Assembly (NCBI GenBank): GCA_018873225.1
Contig: JAEILZ010000006.1
Span: 806,001 to 870,000 of the forward strand
Length of the DNA: 64,000 bases
Direction: 5' to 3'
Origin: [Phialemoniopsis] sp. UDSM-2020
Lineage: Eukaryota; Ascomycota; Sordariomycetes; Thyridiales; Thyridiaceae
A model generated the notes under the pieces. It did not search any database. It was not told the origin of the DNA and was given only the letters and a program-made list of their open reading frames with translations. How positions within the stretch are numbered: the stretch's first letter is position 1; each line of letters starts with the position of its first letter. Below are positions 11,732 through 23,200 of this stretch, piece after piece. Position numbers and translations under genes: made by a program.

Positions 11732-13987
11732 GAAAACTAGAGTTTCAAGAAGACAGATGGCTTTCACAATATCTCCTCGCATTTGAAGAACGACTACTTG
11801 CAAGTGCCACTTTGGGAAGCCGAGTTTCCGCCACCGGCGATGAATTATGCCAATTGAAGTCATAATCTTTTAGTTCGAGCGAGTAATCAAGGTGGCGGTC
11901 TCACGAGGAGTTGAGGGATTGACAATGTGATAGGCCCGTTGGTAAGGCTGCTCACGATGTCCAAATTGGATAAATCATGGATGGAACAGCCAATGCATGT
12001 CCAGCGGGCAATTCCACCTCTAGGGGCTAGGCGAGGATCCGTCGCCGCCGGGATCGACTGATGGGCAGGGGTATCTGAATGCTTAGCCTGGAGGGTGGGC
12101 TGGAACATTGTACGCCCATTTGCCTAAAAGAGACATAATAATCACTGTGCTGACGGTTCGACACACTACCAACTTCGTTGCTCCAGATCGGCTCAGCCAT
12201 CGCGCGCGTATGTCAGACGACATTTGGGTCTTAACATCTTCAGCCAAACTAGATCTGGCGTTAATAACCGCTTCGCTTCAGATAAGCATCGTAGATTCTG
12301 CCTCACAAAGCCCCAACGCAGTGGTAGATCATGCATGCATCCAACCTTAAATTTAGAGGCCCGCCTCCTTCTCGGCCGCCTATGGACTGAAATAGCTTTG
12401 GTAGCTGGAAACCCTCCTCGAATTCATAAAAGGTCACGTATCGCGGAATGACTTGCTTGGGCAGCTGCGCATTTGAGCTCTTTCAAGACCCCAGGAATGG
12501 CCACACTCCAAGGGGCAGTCGCCCATACTTTGCCACTGGTCAGCTCGGATCAACGATTTGTCCATTGACGAGATACACTGCTCAATTTGCAAGGTGAATT
12601 AGCGATAACATGGCTTTAGAGCACGACAAGATCTGTCAGTGGTGCCGAGCTTCCAGGGACTCCAGAAGAACTCGGAACCCAATATGAGCGGTGGTCGTCC
12701 TCGTGCTTTGCAAGCGGTCGTGCCAGCGGAATCTTTCGCGCTATACTCGATTCCTTTGGCACTCTACAAGTCCTGTACCCATGTAACAGACAGAAATACG
12801 GTTCATCATTCCTCTAAGAGATCATAGGGGCCTATTGGACAGGATATTGTACGAGCCTAGCTGGGCCATGGTACATGAATCTTTGACTTTTCTTGTTTCT
12901 TCTGCGGAGTGCATCACACATTTATGTCATAATGAAGAGTCTCGGTAGTCGGGCTTGCGATGAGGCTTATATGGTTGTAGTCAACAAGTGTCTTGCGTCA
13001 TGTGAGCTTTACAGAAGTCTACAACGAAAAGCTTTCCTAAAACAGAAAGCCAAGGCCTGCTCATTTGCTGGTACATACTGCGGAGAACTGCCGAGGAACA
13101 CGTCCAGCTGCGGGGAAGCTAGACTGAATCACGATGGCCTTCACAGATGCAGTCCCTATTCTTCAGGCCCCGAGATATCTGGTAGCTCAAGTCTGACACT
13201 TCAAGCGCGCCAATCGGTAAAACTTCGGATTTCAACACATAGAAATTGATGGCTGTAGACTTTGCGGTCTAAGTTCAGTAACGAAAAGGGCCGAGATCCT
13301 CGAGTGCATCATGCAAGATGGGTTAGCTCTGCGCAAGTGAAGATCGAGCGATAGTGCGTACGAGCATTACGAAAATGTTTGTAAACGAGACCCGAGAGCA
13401 TCTCCTTGAATTCTCGCAACCAACAATGCGAATCCCCTGTCATGCGCCAGGCCAAATGAGGAGCGAAGCCATGTCCGCGGAACCTCTCTGTCATGATACG
13501 CTGTCTACTTGCCCACTAGTGGGACCTTCTCCGCATTTCCCCCAGCTTCGGGTTCGATCTCGGATCCGTCCCTCGGCAGTATCAAACCCCTAGTCCTCTG
13601 GGCAAATGGTTGCACTCGGCTTCAATAACCCGTCTTAGACATCATCTTCCAAGCCTTCAAAGACTGTGAGAAGGCCCGATTCCCATCAAACTGATCATCG
13701 GTGAGTGAAGACAACACCACGATTTCCCCGCATTTCTCCGGGTCGGGGCCTCGAAACCTGGCCATATGGTTACATTGTGCACATGGACAGTAAATAAGGT
13801 GGAAGATCTCGTAGTTATGGCGTCCAACCAGGCGAATCTAGAAGCCCAGGGCATTGATCGTACTATGCGAAGTAAAGACATCAATTGTTGATGTATAAGA
13901 ACGGACGGGAAGTGCAACCACTCGTTCTCAAGATACACTTGAAACAATGCTGTATGAGTAGCGTCTTACAGTCCGCGCCTTTCCATC

Positions 13988-16836
13988 ATGGTTCACAAGA
14001 CACTTGCCATTGGCCTAGCCATATTTGCAAGCCTTCCTCACTGCCATTCACAGGACGTCATTGAGGACGACTCTTACTTCTATGGACAGTCTCCTCCCGT
14101 GTATCCTTCGCGTGAGTGCCGTTGCCCTGTTTCCCCCGTTAACTCACTCCAGAATTGACCTCTCTCCAGCGGAGATCAGTGGTCTAGGCGACTGGGCAGA
14201 TGCGTACTCCAAGGCCCGGGCTCTTGTGTCTGGCTTAAGCTTGGACGAAAAGGTAAGAGCGGCCGGGGCCAGGGTTCAGTCTCTACTTGAAGGGATAAGA
14301 CTGATGAGCGGGTTCACCAGATCAACCTGACGGCCGGCATCCAACCTACCAGTGGCTGCAGTGGAGCCATTCCTCCTATTCCGCACGCAGGTTTTGGGGG
14401 CCTGTGTCTGACCGATGCTGGGAATGGCGTGCGTGGCACTGATTTCGTGAGCTCGTTCTCGAGTGGCATTCATGTTGGAGCCTCGTAAGTGATGAACCTG
14501 GCCCCAAGCCCTTGTGAACCAAAGGTTAATAGTTGTTGGGCACTCAGGTGGAACAAGAACCTGACTAGGCGACGTGGCGTGGCACTGGGCAAAGAGGCAA
14601 AGAAGAAGGGTGTCCACGTGCTTCTGGGTCCCGTCGTCGGGCCACTTGGCAAAATTGTTCTAGGTGGCAGAAACTGGGAAGGTGACTCAAAGTCGCCAGG
14701 TCATAACAAACTTAAAGCATGCTAACTTTGAGCAGGATTTTCTGTCGATCCATATCTTGCCGGTCAGCTAGTTGCTGAATCTGTCTCTGGTATCCAGAGC
14801 GCAGGTGTCCAAGCAAGCACTAAAGCAAGTCTGTTTGATCGTCTGCGGAAGTAGTGAAGGTTACTGACCTGGACCAACAGCACTTCATCGGAAATGAGCA
14901 GGAGCTGAATCGTAACCCCAACACAGACCACACGGTAGAGTCCGTATCGTCAAATATTGACGATGCTACTCTGCATGAGCTTTACCTATGGTAAGTGATG
15001 AAGCCGCTTCGAGCCTAACGGTATTGCTGACAAGTTTGGAAGGCCATTTCAAGATGCCCTTCGGGCTGGCACTGCGAACATTATGTGCTCGTACCAGCGA
15101 GTCAATAATTCATACGGATGTCAAAACAGCAAGCTTTTGAACGGCGTTTTGAAGGAAGAGCTGGGCTTTCAGGTAGGGGACTTTGTCTTTTGAGTTTACC
15201 ACAACAATTGCTCACGAAAGCAGGGCTATGTCGTGACTGACTGGGGTGCTCTACACGGCGGTGCCGCTCCTGCTCTTGCTGGGCTTGATATGGCTATGCC
15301 GAATGCTGGAGAGTTTTGGGGCGGCAATCTGACTGAAGCAGTTCTGAATGGCACGGTACCAGAAGCCCGCATAGATGACATGGCAACTCGGTGAGTCAAT
15401 CGACGTGATGTCTCTGTCTCGGCAGTAGTTGACTGATCCCATGAAGTATACTCGCCTCCTGGTACTATCTGAAACAAGATCAGGACTTTCCACCTGCAGG
15501 ATATGGTATGCCTATTGATCTAACAGCTCCACATGAATCAGTGGAAGCGAGGGATGTAGACGACAAGCCGATCCTGTCTGCCGGCGCAGTCGAGGGGCAC
15601 GTTCTCGTCAAGAATATTGATAACACGCTACCACTGAAGAATCCAAAGACCTTATTCGTCGCTGGGTATTCCGCTCAATCGCCCGCAGCAAATGGACCGG
15701 GAGGGGCCGGCTTCTCGTCTTGGACACTTGGCTTTACTTCAGCTCAACAATCGTTCGACGTCATCATGGCCCAGTTCTCGGGTGGCGCGAGTGCCCAAGG
15801 TCCCGTGATCGCGGAGAATGGTACTATCCTCAGCGGAGGTGGTTCGGGAGCTACGTCTCAGTCAACCTTCGTCCCGCCATTTGCAGCGCTCATGAATCGT
15901 GCCGATGCAGACAACACGCAGGTGTGGTGGGATCTGCAGTCGAGCAAGCCCAGTGTCGTGCAAAACAGCGACGCATGTATTGTGTTCGGGAACGCTTGGG
16001 CTATGGAATTTGTCGACCGGACAGCCCTGAGAGACGACTTTACAGACGGTCTGATTCTCCACGTTGCGAGTCTGTGCCGACGCACGATCGTGGTCATGCA
16101 CAACGCTGGTGTGCGGCTTGTCGACCAGTGGATTGATCATCCCAACGTTACAGCCGTCATATTCGCCCACCTACCGGGACAAGAGTCGGGCAAAGCACTA
16201 GTGTCTCTGTTGTATGGAGATTCGCAGTTTTCTGGGAAGCTGCCCTATACAGTGGCCAAGAATGAGTCCGACTACGGCCGCATATTGGCGCCGACTGAGG
16301 GAGAAGGCCAGTTCAGGAAGTTCTCACAGGACAACTTCACTGAAGGGGTCTATATCGACTACAGACACTTTGACCGTGAGGGCATCGAGCCCCGGTTCGA
16401 ATTTGGGTTCGGCCTCAGCTACACGACCTTTGCCTTGAGCAATCTCGTCGTCAATCGCGTTTCTGGCAACACTAGCACCGGACCATATCCGACGGGACAA
16501 CTACTCCAGGGAGGCAACGCCGACCTGTGGGACGTGGTCGCCCACATATCCGCGGACGTGACGAATACAGGTACTATCAAGGGCGCAGAGGTTGCTCAAC
16601 TCTACGTCTCCATCCCTGGCGGCCCGAAGAAGCAGTTGCGAGGGTTCGACAAGGTATCACTCGCGCCCGGTCAAACGGGCAGTGCGCAGTTCGAACTCAC
16701 CCGAAGGGATCTGAGCGTATGGGATGTCGTGGCTCAGAAATGGAAGTTGCAGAGTGCCGAGTACTCGATTTTTGTTGGGTCAAGCAGTCGGAAATTGCCG
16801 TTGCAGGGCAAGTTGAAGCTTGGATGCAAGCGTTAG
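13988..16836 (+). CDS. Secreted GH3 beta-glucosidase
   Basis: Extracellular enzyme releasing glucose from cello-oligosaccharides or other beta-glucosides. Nine exons fit by phase: 13988-14111, 14170-14252, 14321-14484, 14548-14681, 14736-14824, 14881-14990, 15043-15172, 15224-15390 and 15447-16836, giving 796 residues. A signal peptide covers about residues 1-21. The GH3 N-terminal barrel shows [26 protein letters not shown], and [15 protein letters not shown] across intron 5. Asp284 in GYVVTDWGA is the expected nucleophile. The alpha/beta sandwich domain follows ([24 protein letters not shown]), then a fibronectin-III-like C-terminal domain ([16 protein letters not shown]). Intron 5 begins with GC, not GT. 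The next genes on the same strand are a small secreted protein and a Zn2Cys6 regulator. Confidence 0.93.
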
Positions 16837-17321
16837 GAGGGACTAAGAATAGCCGAAGTGGAGCTTGTAAGCACTTGTACTAACCATAAAAGACAATTAC
16901 AAGTACAAGTACAAAATCAAGCGGCCGACCCGTCAGTTGCGTTGACGGCTTGGCCAAACTTACTGCCTGTCAAATAATTATCGAAATTGCGCAGCAGGGG
17001 TATGCAAAAATGGCTTCGATCTTGCATGTCCTGAACAACACCAAGATCCAGATCCTACGAATCTTGGACTTGGGAGCTGAGCCTCAAGAGCGGCCGTCTT
17101 GAACAATCCTTCCGCAATGGAATGAGAGATGCTCAAAATATCTTGGTCATTCTGAGGTGCGGCTCCTTTCCAACAGCTATATAAGGGCTGTTGAAGGCTT
17201 CGTCAACCATACTGTTAGATAGAACAAGTCGCACTCAAAGCAATCAAACGTAATAGTCATTCACAAAGCGAGCCCTCCAAATCAGCTATCAGCGCTCAAT
17301 TCTCAATCATCAAACATCAAA
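16837..17321. other. Intergenic with promoter of the small secreted protein gene
   Basis: No ORF of interest. A TATATAAG at 17178-17185 and a CA-rich leader precede the ATG at 17322; a short CAAGTA tandem repeat sits near 16895-16912. Confidence 0.5.
17178..17185 (+). promoter_or_regulatory. TATA box of the small secreted protein gene
   Basis: TATATAAG about 140 bp upstream of the ATG, followed by an A/C-rich 5' leader typical of well-expressed fungal genes. Confidence 0.55.
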
Positions 17322-17878
17322 ATGCAGATCGTTTCCTTCGCCATTGTACCTCTGTTGGCCGCTGTTGCCAACGCTGCCCCATCCGCTCGGCAGTCAAACT
17401 CAACCGTGCTGGCTGCGCCCGCTTGCTCTTACCTCACTCTCACGCTTTGCAAAGACATCAACTGGTCCGGTTGCGGAACGACGCAGACCACCGCTGGCAC
17501 TTGCTGTAAGCGAATGATACTTTGTCTTCCTCTCTTTTGAAAACCCAAGATACTGATATATGATGTGCTCTTTGCAGCCAACATCGCGGCAGGCTGGGAC
17601 CAGACTATAAGCAGCCTCGATACCTATGGCGCTCAGTGCGAATTCTTTACGTAGGTTTCAAGCCCGAGAGCCCTGTCCTGCAGATCCTTACTAACCATCA
17701 CGCTTTACTCAGTGAGCAATTCTGTCGAACGACCACCGGTCAGAAATTCGTTGCTGATGGAAAGGTCAACATGTATGATATGATCACCTTCAATGATCAG
17801 TTCCGGTCCGTGAGGTGCGCTCCCAAGAGCGTCCGGGCCAGGAGCGATGTCTCGGTTCTCGAACCGGTGAACATGTGA
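17322..17878 (+). CDS. Small secreted cysteine-rich protein, beta/gamma-crystallin-like
   Basis: Exons 17322-17505, 17578-17650 and 17713-17878 join in phase to 140 residues. A clear signal peptide (MQIVSFAIVPLLAAVANA) is followed by a compact domain with evenly placed cysteines: SYLTLTLCKDINWSGC, then GTC, YGAQCEFFTEQFC and SVRC. The pattern of a Greek-key strand, D-x-N-W-x-G turn, and a C-x-F-F-x-x-x-x-C repeat resembles the beta/gamma-crystallin fold found in secreted fungal proteins; this family call is by pattern only. Small size, secretion and disulphide-forming cysteines also fit an effector-like or antimicrobial role, which is not shown. It lies between GH3 and a Zn2Cys6 regulator. 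Confidence 0.75.
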
Positions 17879-18274
17879 GATGGTCTTGCCAGATAAGAGC
17901 GCATGTGCATTACATTTTGCGATAGTTCTTTTTGCATTCAAAGCGTTTGGCGTCTAGCTAGCTTCTACAAATTTGATCCATTGTCTTTCTTGATTATAGC
18001 CACGCCTTTCCAGGTTGTGGGTTGTGCTGCCATGTTATTAAGAAATGGAACAGATGAGCTCAACACAGGACTCGTCTAATTGGGAGAACGATCCCGGTGC
18101 GCCCCGCTCTGGCAATGCTGCCAAGGCCGTTGATCTTATTATTAGTGCTTATTACCCACACGCATTGTCTTTCAGCAGAGCTCAATCCGTCATTCCCTTT
18201 ATCGCCATCTCTCACGAGTAAAGACAGCGAAACTAGCTTGTTTCTTCTTCTTCTATTTGTGTTGAAAATCGAGG
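17879..18274. other. Intergenic, 395 bp
   Basis: 3' end of the secreted-protein gene and leader of the next regulator. A hydrophobic ORF beginning near 18097 runs through the leader but overlaps the regulator start in another frame and is not supported. Confidence 0.45.
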
Positions 18275-19788
18275 ATGGCCCGGACCCCATCGAGCCTTGG
18301 CTGCGATGCCTGCAGACAGCAGAAGAAACGCGTGAGACATTCCACCATTCGAGCAAATTTCAAGACTGGACTAATAGGACGCTACGCAGTGTGATCAACA
18401 AAAGCCAAAGTGTGGGAGGTGTCAACGCCTGAAGATAGAATGCGTTGGCACTGGAGTCAAGCGTTGGATGTTCAAGGATTTCAAAGCCAACGATGGACAA
18501 GTTGCTCCGCCCCCAAGAGGCAGTCCTTCCAATGATGCAACGAGGGTTGTGTCTTCTCTTGTCAACATCCTCGGCATCGAAGACATTAGGTACGACATTC
18601 GATGCTTTGGGGGGACGGTCATTCCCAATCTTCCGCGCCGCATAGGGTCTGATCCTGCCCTTGATGCTGGCGTGGCTGCCATGGTCGCTCTGTATCGGGC
18701 GCGTCAATACAACGAATCTCGCATCGATGCTTTGTCAAAGTACGGCAGAGCTCTGGCTCTTACGGGTCAAAGGATTCAAGATCCACTTCTGAGCGTCGGA
18801 TTGAAGATGCATATTGTCTATATCATACATATTTGTCAGGTAAGAACATCATGATTCTTCACCACCATCACCCGAAAACAACGCTCACTTTCACTAGAGC
18901 TGGGTCGACAGGAAGAACGCGGGTGTTCATCGTGACATGATATCTCACTATTTTCGTGAAGCCGCGCTGCAGGGCCAGCTGGGGGAGATCGAGCCGACTT
19001 ATATCTATGGACTCCTGCAGACAGCGGTATGAAGTCTGGAGGGTGCGACTTCACGGGTCAATTGCTAACAAGAGAGGCGATAGGTCCTATCGAGCTGGCA
19101 GAACCCCGGCTTCGAACTCGGGCAATGGTTTTGGGATATCTGCGCGACTTTCAGTAGCCCTCGACCTATCAGACACCACGCAGGGTCTTTTATGTCTTTT
19201 GAGGCCCAAACCCTCGCGGAGATCACCTACTATATGAAATCACCGAGGCATAAGATCAGCCAGATACAGCGGCTGTACAATCTAATTCAACTCGAAAGAC
19301 CGCAGATCCGGCAGCTGCTGATAATGACGACGATGGCTGCGGAGGGGCCAAATGCAAGCCCCGTGGCGATGAAACTTCGCTCATCCTACCAATTCGCGTA
19401 CGGCGTTCTGCTGGGGGTGGGTTCAGTCTTGAACTACTTCGCCCGCGCATTCGGCACTGGCCCGAACCTGATAGCTGAGGCGCAAGAGTGCGTTAACGAA
19501 TCCATCTGGCTCGCCAATCACTGCGCTCCACAGCGGCCTTTCGGCGCTTCTTTTGTTCCTGATTACCTCAAGATCGTCTGGGCGGCGACTCCAGACAATT
19601 ATCGCTCTGCTGAGATGGAAGCCATTCTTCTAGATTACCAGAGCGATTTTGAAGAGGCAAAGTTTGTTGAAGAAGGCACGCGCTTCGATTGCCAGCTTCA
19701 GGAGATGGTCAAGTCTCACACTGGTCCTAGCGGAGATGTCATTTCTTCACAAGATTCGCCTGGAGTTGGCGAATGTGTATTGATGTAA
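18275..19788 (+). CDS. Zn2Cys6 (Gal4-type) transcription factor, short form
   Basis: Nuclear regulator of 446 residues. Exons 18275-18331, 18390-18839, 18898-19026 and 19084-19788 join in phase. The first intron splits the zinc cluster: GCDACRQQKKR from exon 1 joins CDQQKPKCGRCQ and RLKIEC from exon 2, giving the exact six-cysteine spacing at residues 10-36. The middle and C-terminal parts are helical and match the general look of short fungal Zn2Cys6 factors with a C-terminal regulatory domain (YQFAYGVLLGVGSVLNYF). No fungal-specific TF domain motif as clear as that of the left-edge regulator was seen. Target genes are unknown; neighbours are GH3 and the large glycosidase-CorA gene. Confidence 0.85.
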
Positions 19789-20245
19789 CCAGAGCATGTA
19801 TCGTCATCCAATTGTGTCTCCTCATTGTTGAGCTGACAGGTCTCTGATTATCAAACATTGACGGGGCTGAGTTCGAGTAGTTACATGGGAACTAGACTCT
19901 AGCAGGCAATTCATAGCACCTGCCATGCTTGCATCTTCATGGTGGAAAGGGGTGTGGGGTAAGCCTGTTAAACGATTGGTGATGGCATCCTGGACACGGG
20001 CTGACCTGCATGCTGCGGACAGGGGGGCTTTGACGTGGGGGCTGGATTCAGCGAGGCTGGAGGTTCCCCTCGATCCGGGACACGACATTTTAATCACCAT
20101 CACCTGCGATCTACTCTCGTCATTTTGGTTTCATTCATTCCATGAAAAGACTTAACTATTAACGACTACGGGAAGTGAAGCCGACCAGTGCCGCAGTCCC
20201 AACCAAAGCAAGATCCACTACCTGGAGGACAGGGAGACACGAGGC
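19789..20245. other. Intergenic, 457 bp
   Basis: No gene supported. It holds the 3' end of the regulator and the upstream part of the large fusion gene; short ORFs here lack ATG starts or motifs. Confidence 0.45.
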
Positions 20246-23200
20246 ATGGATGCATCTTCTCGGCAGTCAAGAAGCTCCTCAACTTCTCCGAGTCGTTCAT
20301 CAAACTCGTCGGTTATACCTCAAGAGCGGATATGCTTCTGGGATCGGGGCCAAGTTCCAAATCCCGATAGTAAAGAGTTCTTGAACCTAGTCTCTGGTAG
20401 GCATTGCCTGAGGAAAAAGACTAGAACGCGTGAACATAAGCTTACTTGCTAGATCAAAATGGGGAAGCGGAAACACATCAGATTCCCATGCCTCGTGAGG
20501 AAGACCTTCGTCAATGGAGTCACCCAAAGAAGCCCTCCATGTCTTCGTCTTTCGGAGATGCGGGGGTGACTGCAACAGTGAATGACCACGGGCGTCTAAT
20601 GCATTTGAGCAAATACCTCGGGGCTGGTCGAACTGGCGTGTTTGTCGTGGACCACTCCCAAATACCCGAGCCGTTCCTTGTACGATGGCGAGCCCGACAG
20701 CTTCGAAAGCTCGAGACGGACACCATAGAAAACTTTACGTATGGCCTCAGGTTCCCCACGCTCGAAAAGGAAATAGAACAACCGCAGATCAAATACCTCT
20801 TCTACAGATGGCCAAGATTCGAGTACAGACATGAAGAGGTGGCGGTTACGATTCAGTGGTCCGCACAGAACGGTATGGTTCTGCAACAGTGTCTATTGAC
20901 AAATACTAGCGACAAGGATATCGACGTTCCCTTTGAGTTTTCGACCGATATGAGAATACGAGATCTCGATTACCTAGATGATGACTACACTTTCAACGAT
21001 AGCAGCATTGGATATCTCCAGTCTCCAGGCCCGAATGATTATAGCTGGGTCGTGGTGCACGAGTTTCAGGATACTCAAGAACCAATTGACGACAAAATTG
21101 ACCAGGCTGCTCTGGCTCCCGCCCAGAATATTGAAAGTGCCAATGATACGAACAAAACATATCAACAATCTGGCCTACTCGGCATGACTACGCCTGGAAA
21201 AGATACAACCGGAACCATACACTCCACAGATGAGGGGGCTGAGAACGATAAAGAAGAGATCAAGCCATACGGTGTAGCATTTGTGGCTGCTACATTCCTA
21301 AACGGCCAACCACTCCGATGGGACAAGAGGAGAAAATCTAAGCGTCTCAAATGGTTCCATACACTTCAGCCGGGGATGACTGTCGAAATCACCGCAGCCT
21401 ACAAGCTCATATTGCTTCCACGACCAACTGTGGACTGGAAGAATTTCGTCATTCTACCCGGGTCGCTCAATCTGGAAAGACTGCTCCAGACCAAATTCTC
21501 GAGGGTCAGTTTGATTGACCATCTCCAGGGCGAGCCAGCCCAGCCGCATGACGAGCCTGAAGAGACGGCCTATCCACACCTGGAGTATGTAACGCGCCGT
21601 CATCTGGAGTATATACTTTCCGATTGTGCGATACCTATCAAGAAGTCGCCCTTGGTGGAAGAAGAGATATCGCATCAACACGAAGGACACACAGTGACTG
21701 CTCCCGACACAGTACCAGTCGCGCTCACCTGCGGTGGTATGTCAGGCCACCGCATCACTCAGTCAGCCAGCTTGTGAGTTGTGCAGACCTCTTCTGCCTT
21801 GGTGATTTGAGAACTTGAGATGCTGATATGTGCCACCTAGTTTTGCCTTCAGATTCCTTGTTGCTTGCGCCAGGAAGCTGAAGTCGATACCATCTCCAGA
21901 CGAGTACGTTGAATTGCTTCTGAACAGGATATATGAAACCTGCAGAGGCCACCTGCATTGGGCATATGAACAGGCAGAGCGAAACAGCGACGGTCAGCTC
22001 GTCGCTGCGAATCACTGGCCTAATGGCGAACTGATGATCCGGCCTAGCAACGCGTCTTGGTGGCCAAGAGACATGTTCACCGATCCAGCCTTTGCTATCA
22101 TCAACGCTGTAGAGTTCGGATCTATTTTTGGTGAAGATGACTGCGCCACAAATTATCTAATCGAAGCCGGCAATACGTTGCTAGAAATGCTGGAAGGGCT
22201 GGATCACCGCTCTGCTTGCGCGTGGCCTCGCGACAGAAAGGAAGACGTGAATTACTTCCGCCTGGGTGATCACATTTGGGTATGGATGGCTCTTCAGAAG
22301 CTTGATGATTCTGGTCATCGGCCACGTATCTCTTCAATGAAATATAGCCCCGGAGACGTGCAGCGCGAGGTACTGCAAATGTTCACACTCGAGAACGACG
22401 TGACGAGGAAGCGGATGCTCGCTGTGACGCGCTCACCTCGATCAACCCGCTTCTTGTTTCACGCAAGAGATACCGCCCTCATCTATGGCCTGGACGATGG
22501 ATTTCTTCTCAAGGACGCCGCCTTTCACGAGGCATGGAGGAATGCCTTTGATGCCCAGCCGCTTCACGAAGGAAATGACGAGAGTACTTGGGACAATGCC
22601 GCTAGATATGCGTTGGCCATCGCAATGGGTAGTCATGAATATCGCCTGACCAAACAGAGCGCCAAGGAATTGGTACGATCTTCGGTGAAGCTTTTGCTGT
22701 CCAGCACCGGGTGTAGCGCCTTCTTCGCCGGGCAGCTTGACAAAGGTACCAAAAAGGCCATTTTATTCCTCGAGGAAGCGGACAGGGACTTTTACTACCA
22801 TGCCAGCTTCGAGATCCCTTTCGTGCTGTTCAGTTACGCCGAGCAAATCGACGACGCGTTCCGAAATCCTGACGAATCGTTTGCGCAAGCGGAGAGACGA
22901 GAGAACGACACTGGGATCTCCGCGAAGGCGAAGCAAACAGACGACGAGAAGTCAGAGACTGAGCGTATCCGGGAGGTTTTGGAGCAGTTTTCCCTGGTCC
23001 TTTCTCAGTTGCAGTTGTCGAAAGCCGACCGAGACGATGGAACAGACTCAAGACAGGCGCTGGATTCGAGGGCAAGTACTTCCTTGGCATTGAATCAGGC
23101 TCTTGCGATGAAGAAGAATTTGCCATACAACAGCCAGGTTGACTCAAGAAGTATTGTCGAAATAGGGGAAGAGTGGCTTTATAATTACCCAGCGTTCCTA

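Larger units (their letters stand above)
11084..13987. other. Long gene-poor stretch (2.9 kb)
   Basis: Apart from one doubtful small ORF (11498-11689) no convincing gene was found: the other short ORFs lack motifs, sensible composition or splice partners. The right part (about 13300-13987) is the GH3 gene's promoter and holds two loosely similar blocks around 13530-13625 and 13728-13790. Confidence 0.5.

Noticed and set aside
12893..13249. 118-residue ORF in the gene-poor interval
   Set aside because: No ATG at its start, no motif, no partner exon.
13531..13585. tRNA-like B-box (GGTTCGATCTC) near 13550
   Set aside because: No A-box at the right distance and no pairing acceptor or anticodon stems could be drawn.
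18097..18432. ORF with a signal-peptide-like start (LPRPLILLLVLITHTHC)
   Set aside because: It overlaps the zinc-cluster exons of the regulator at 18275 in another frame, and its rest is low in coding features.
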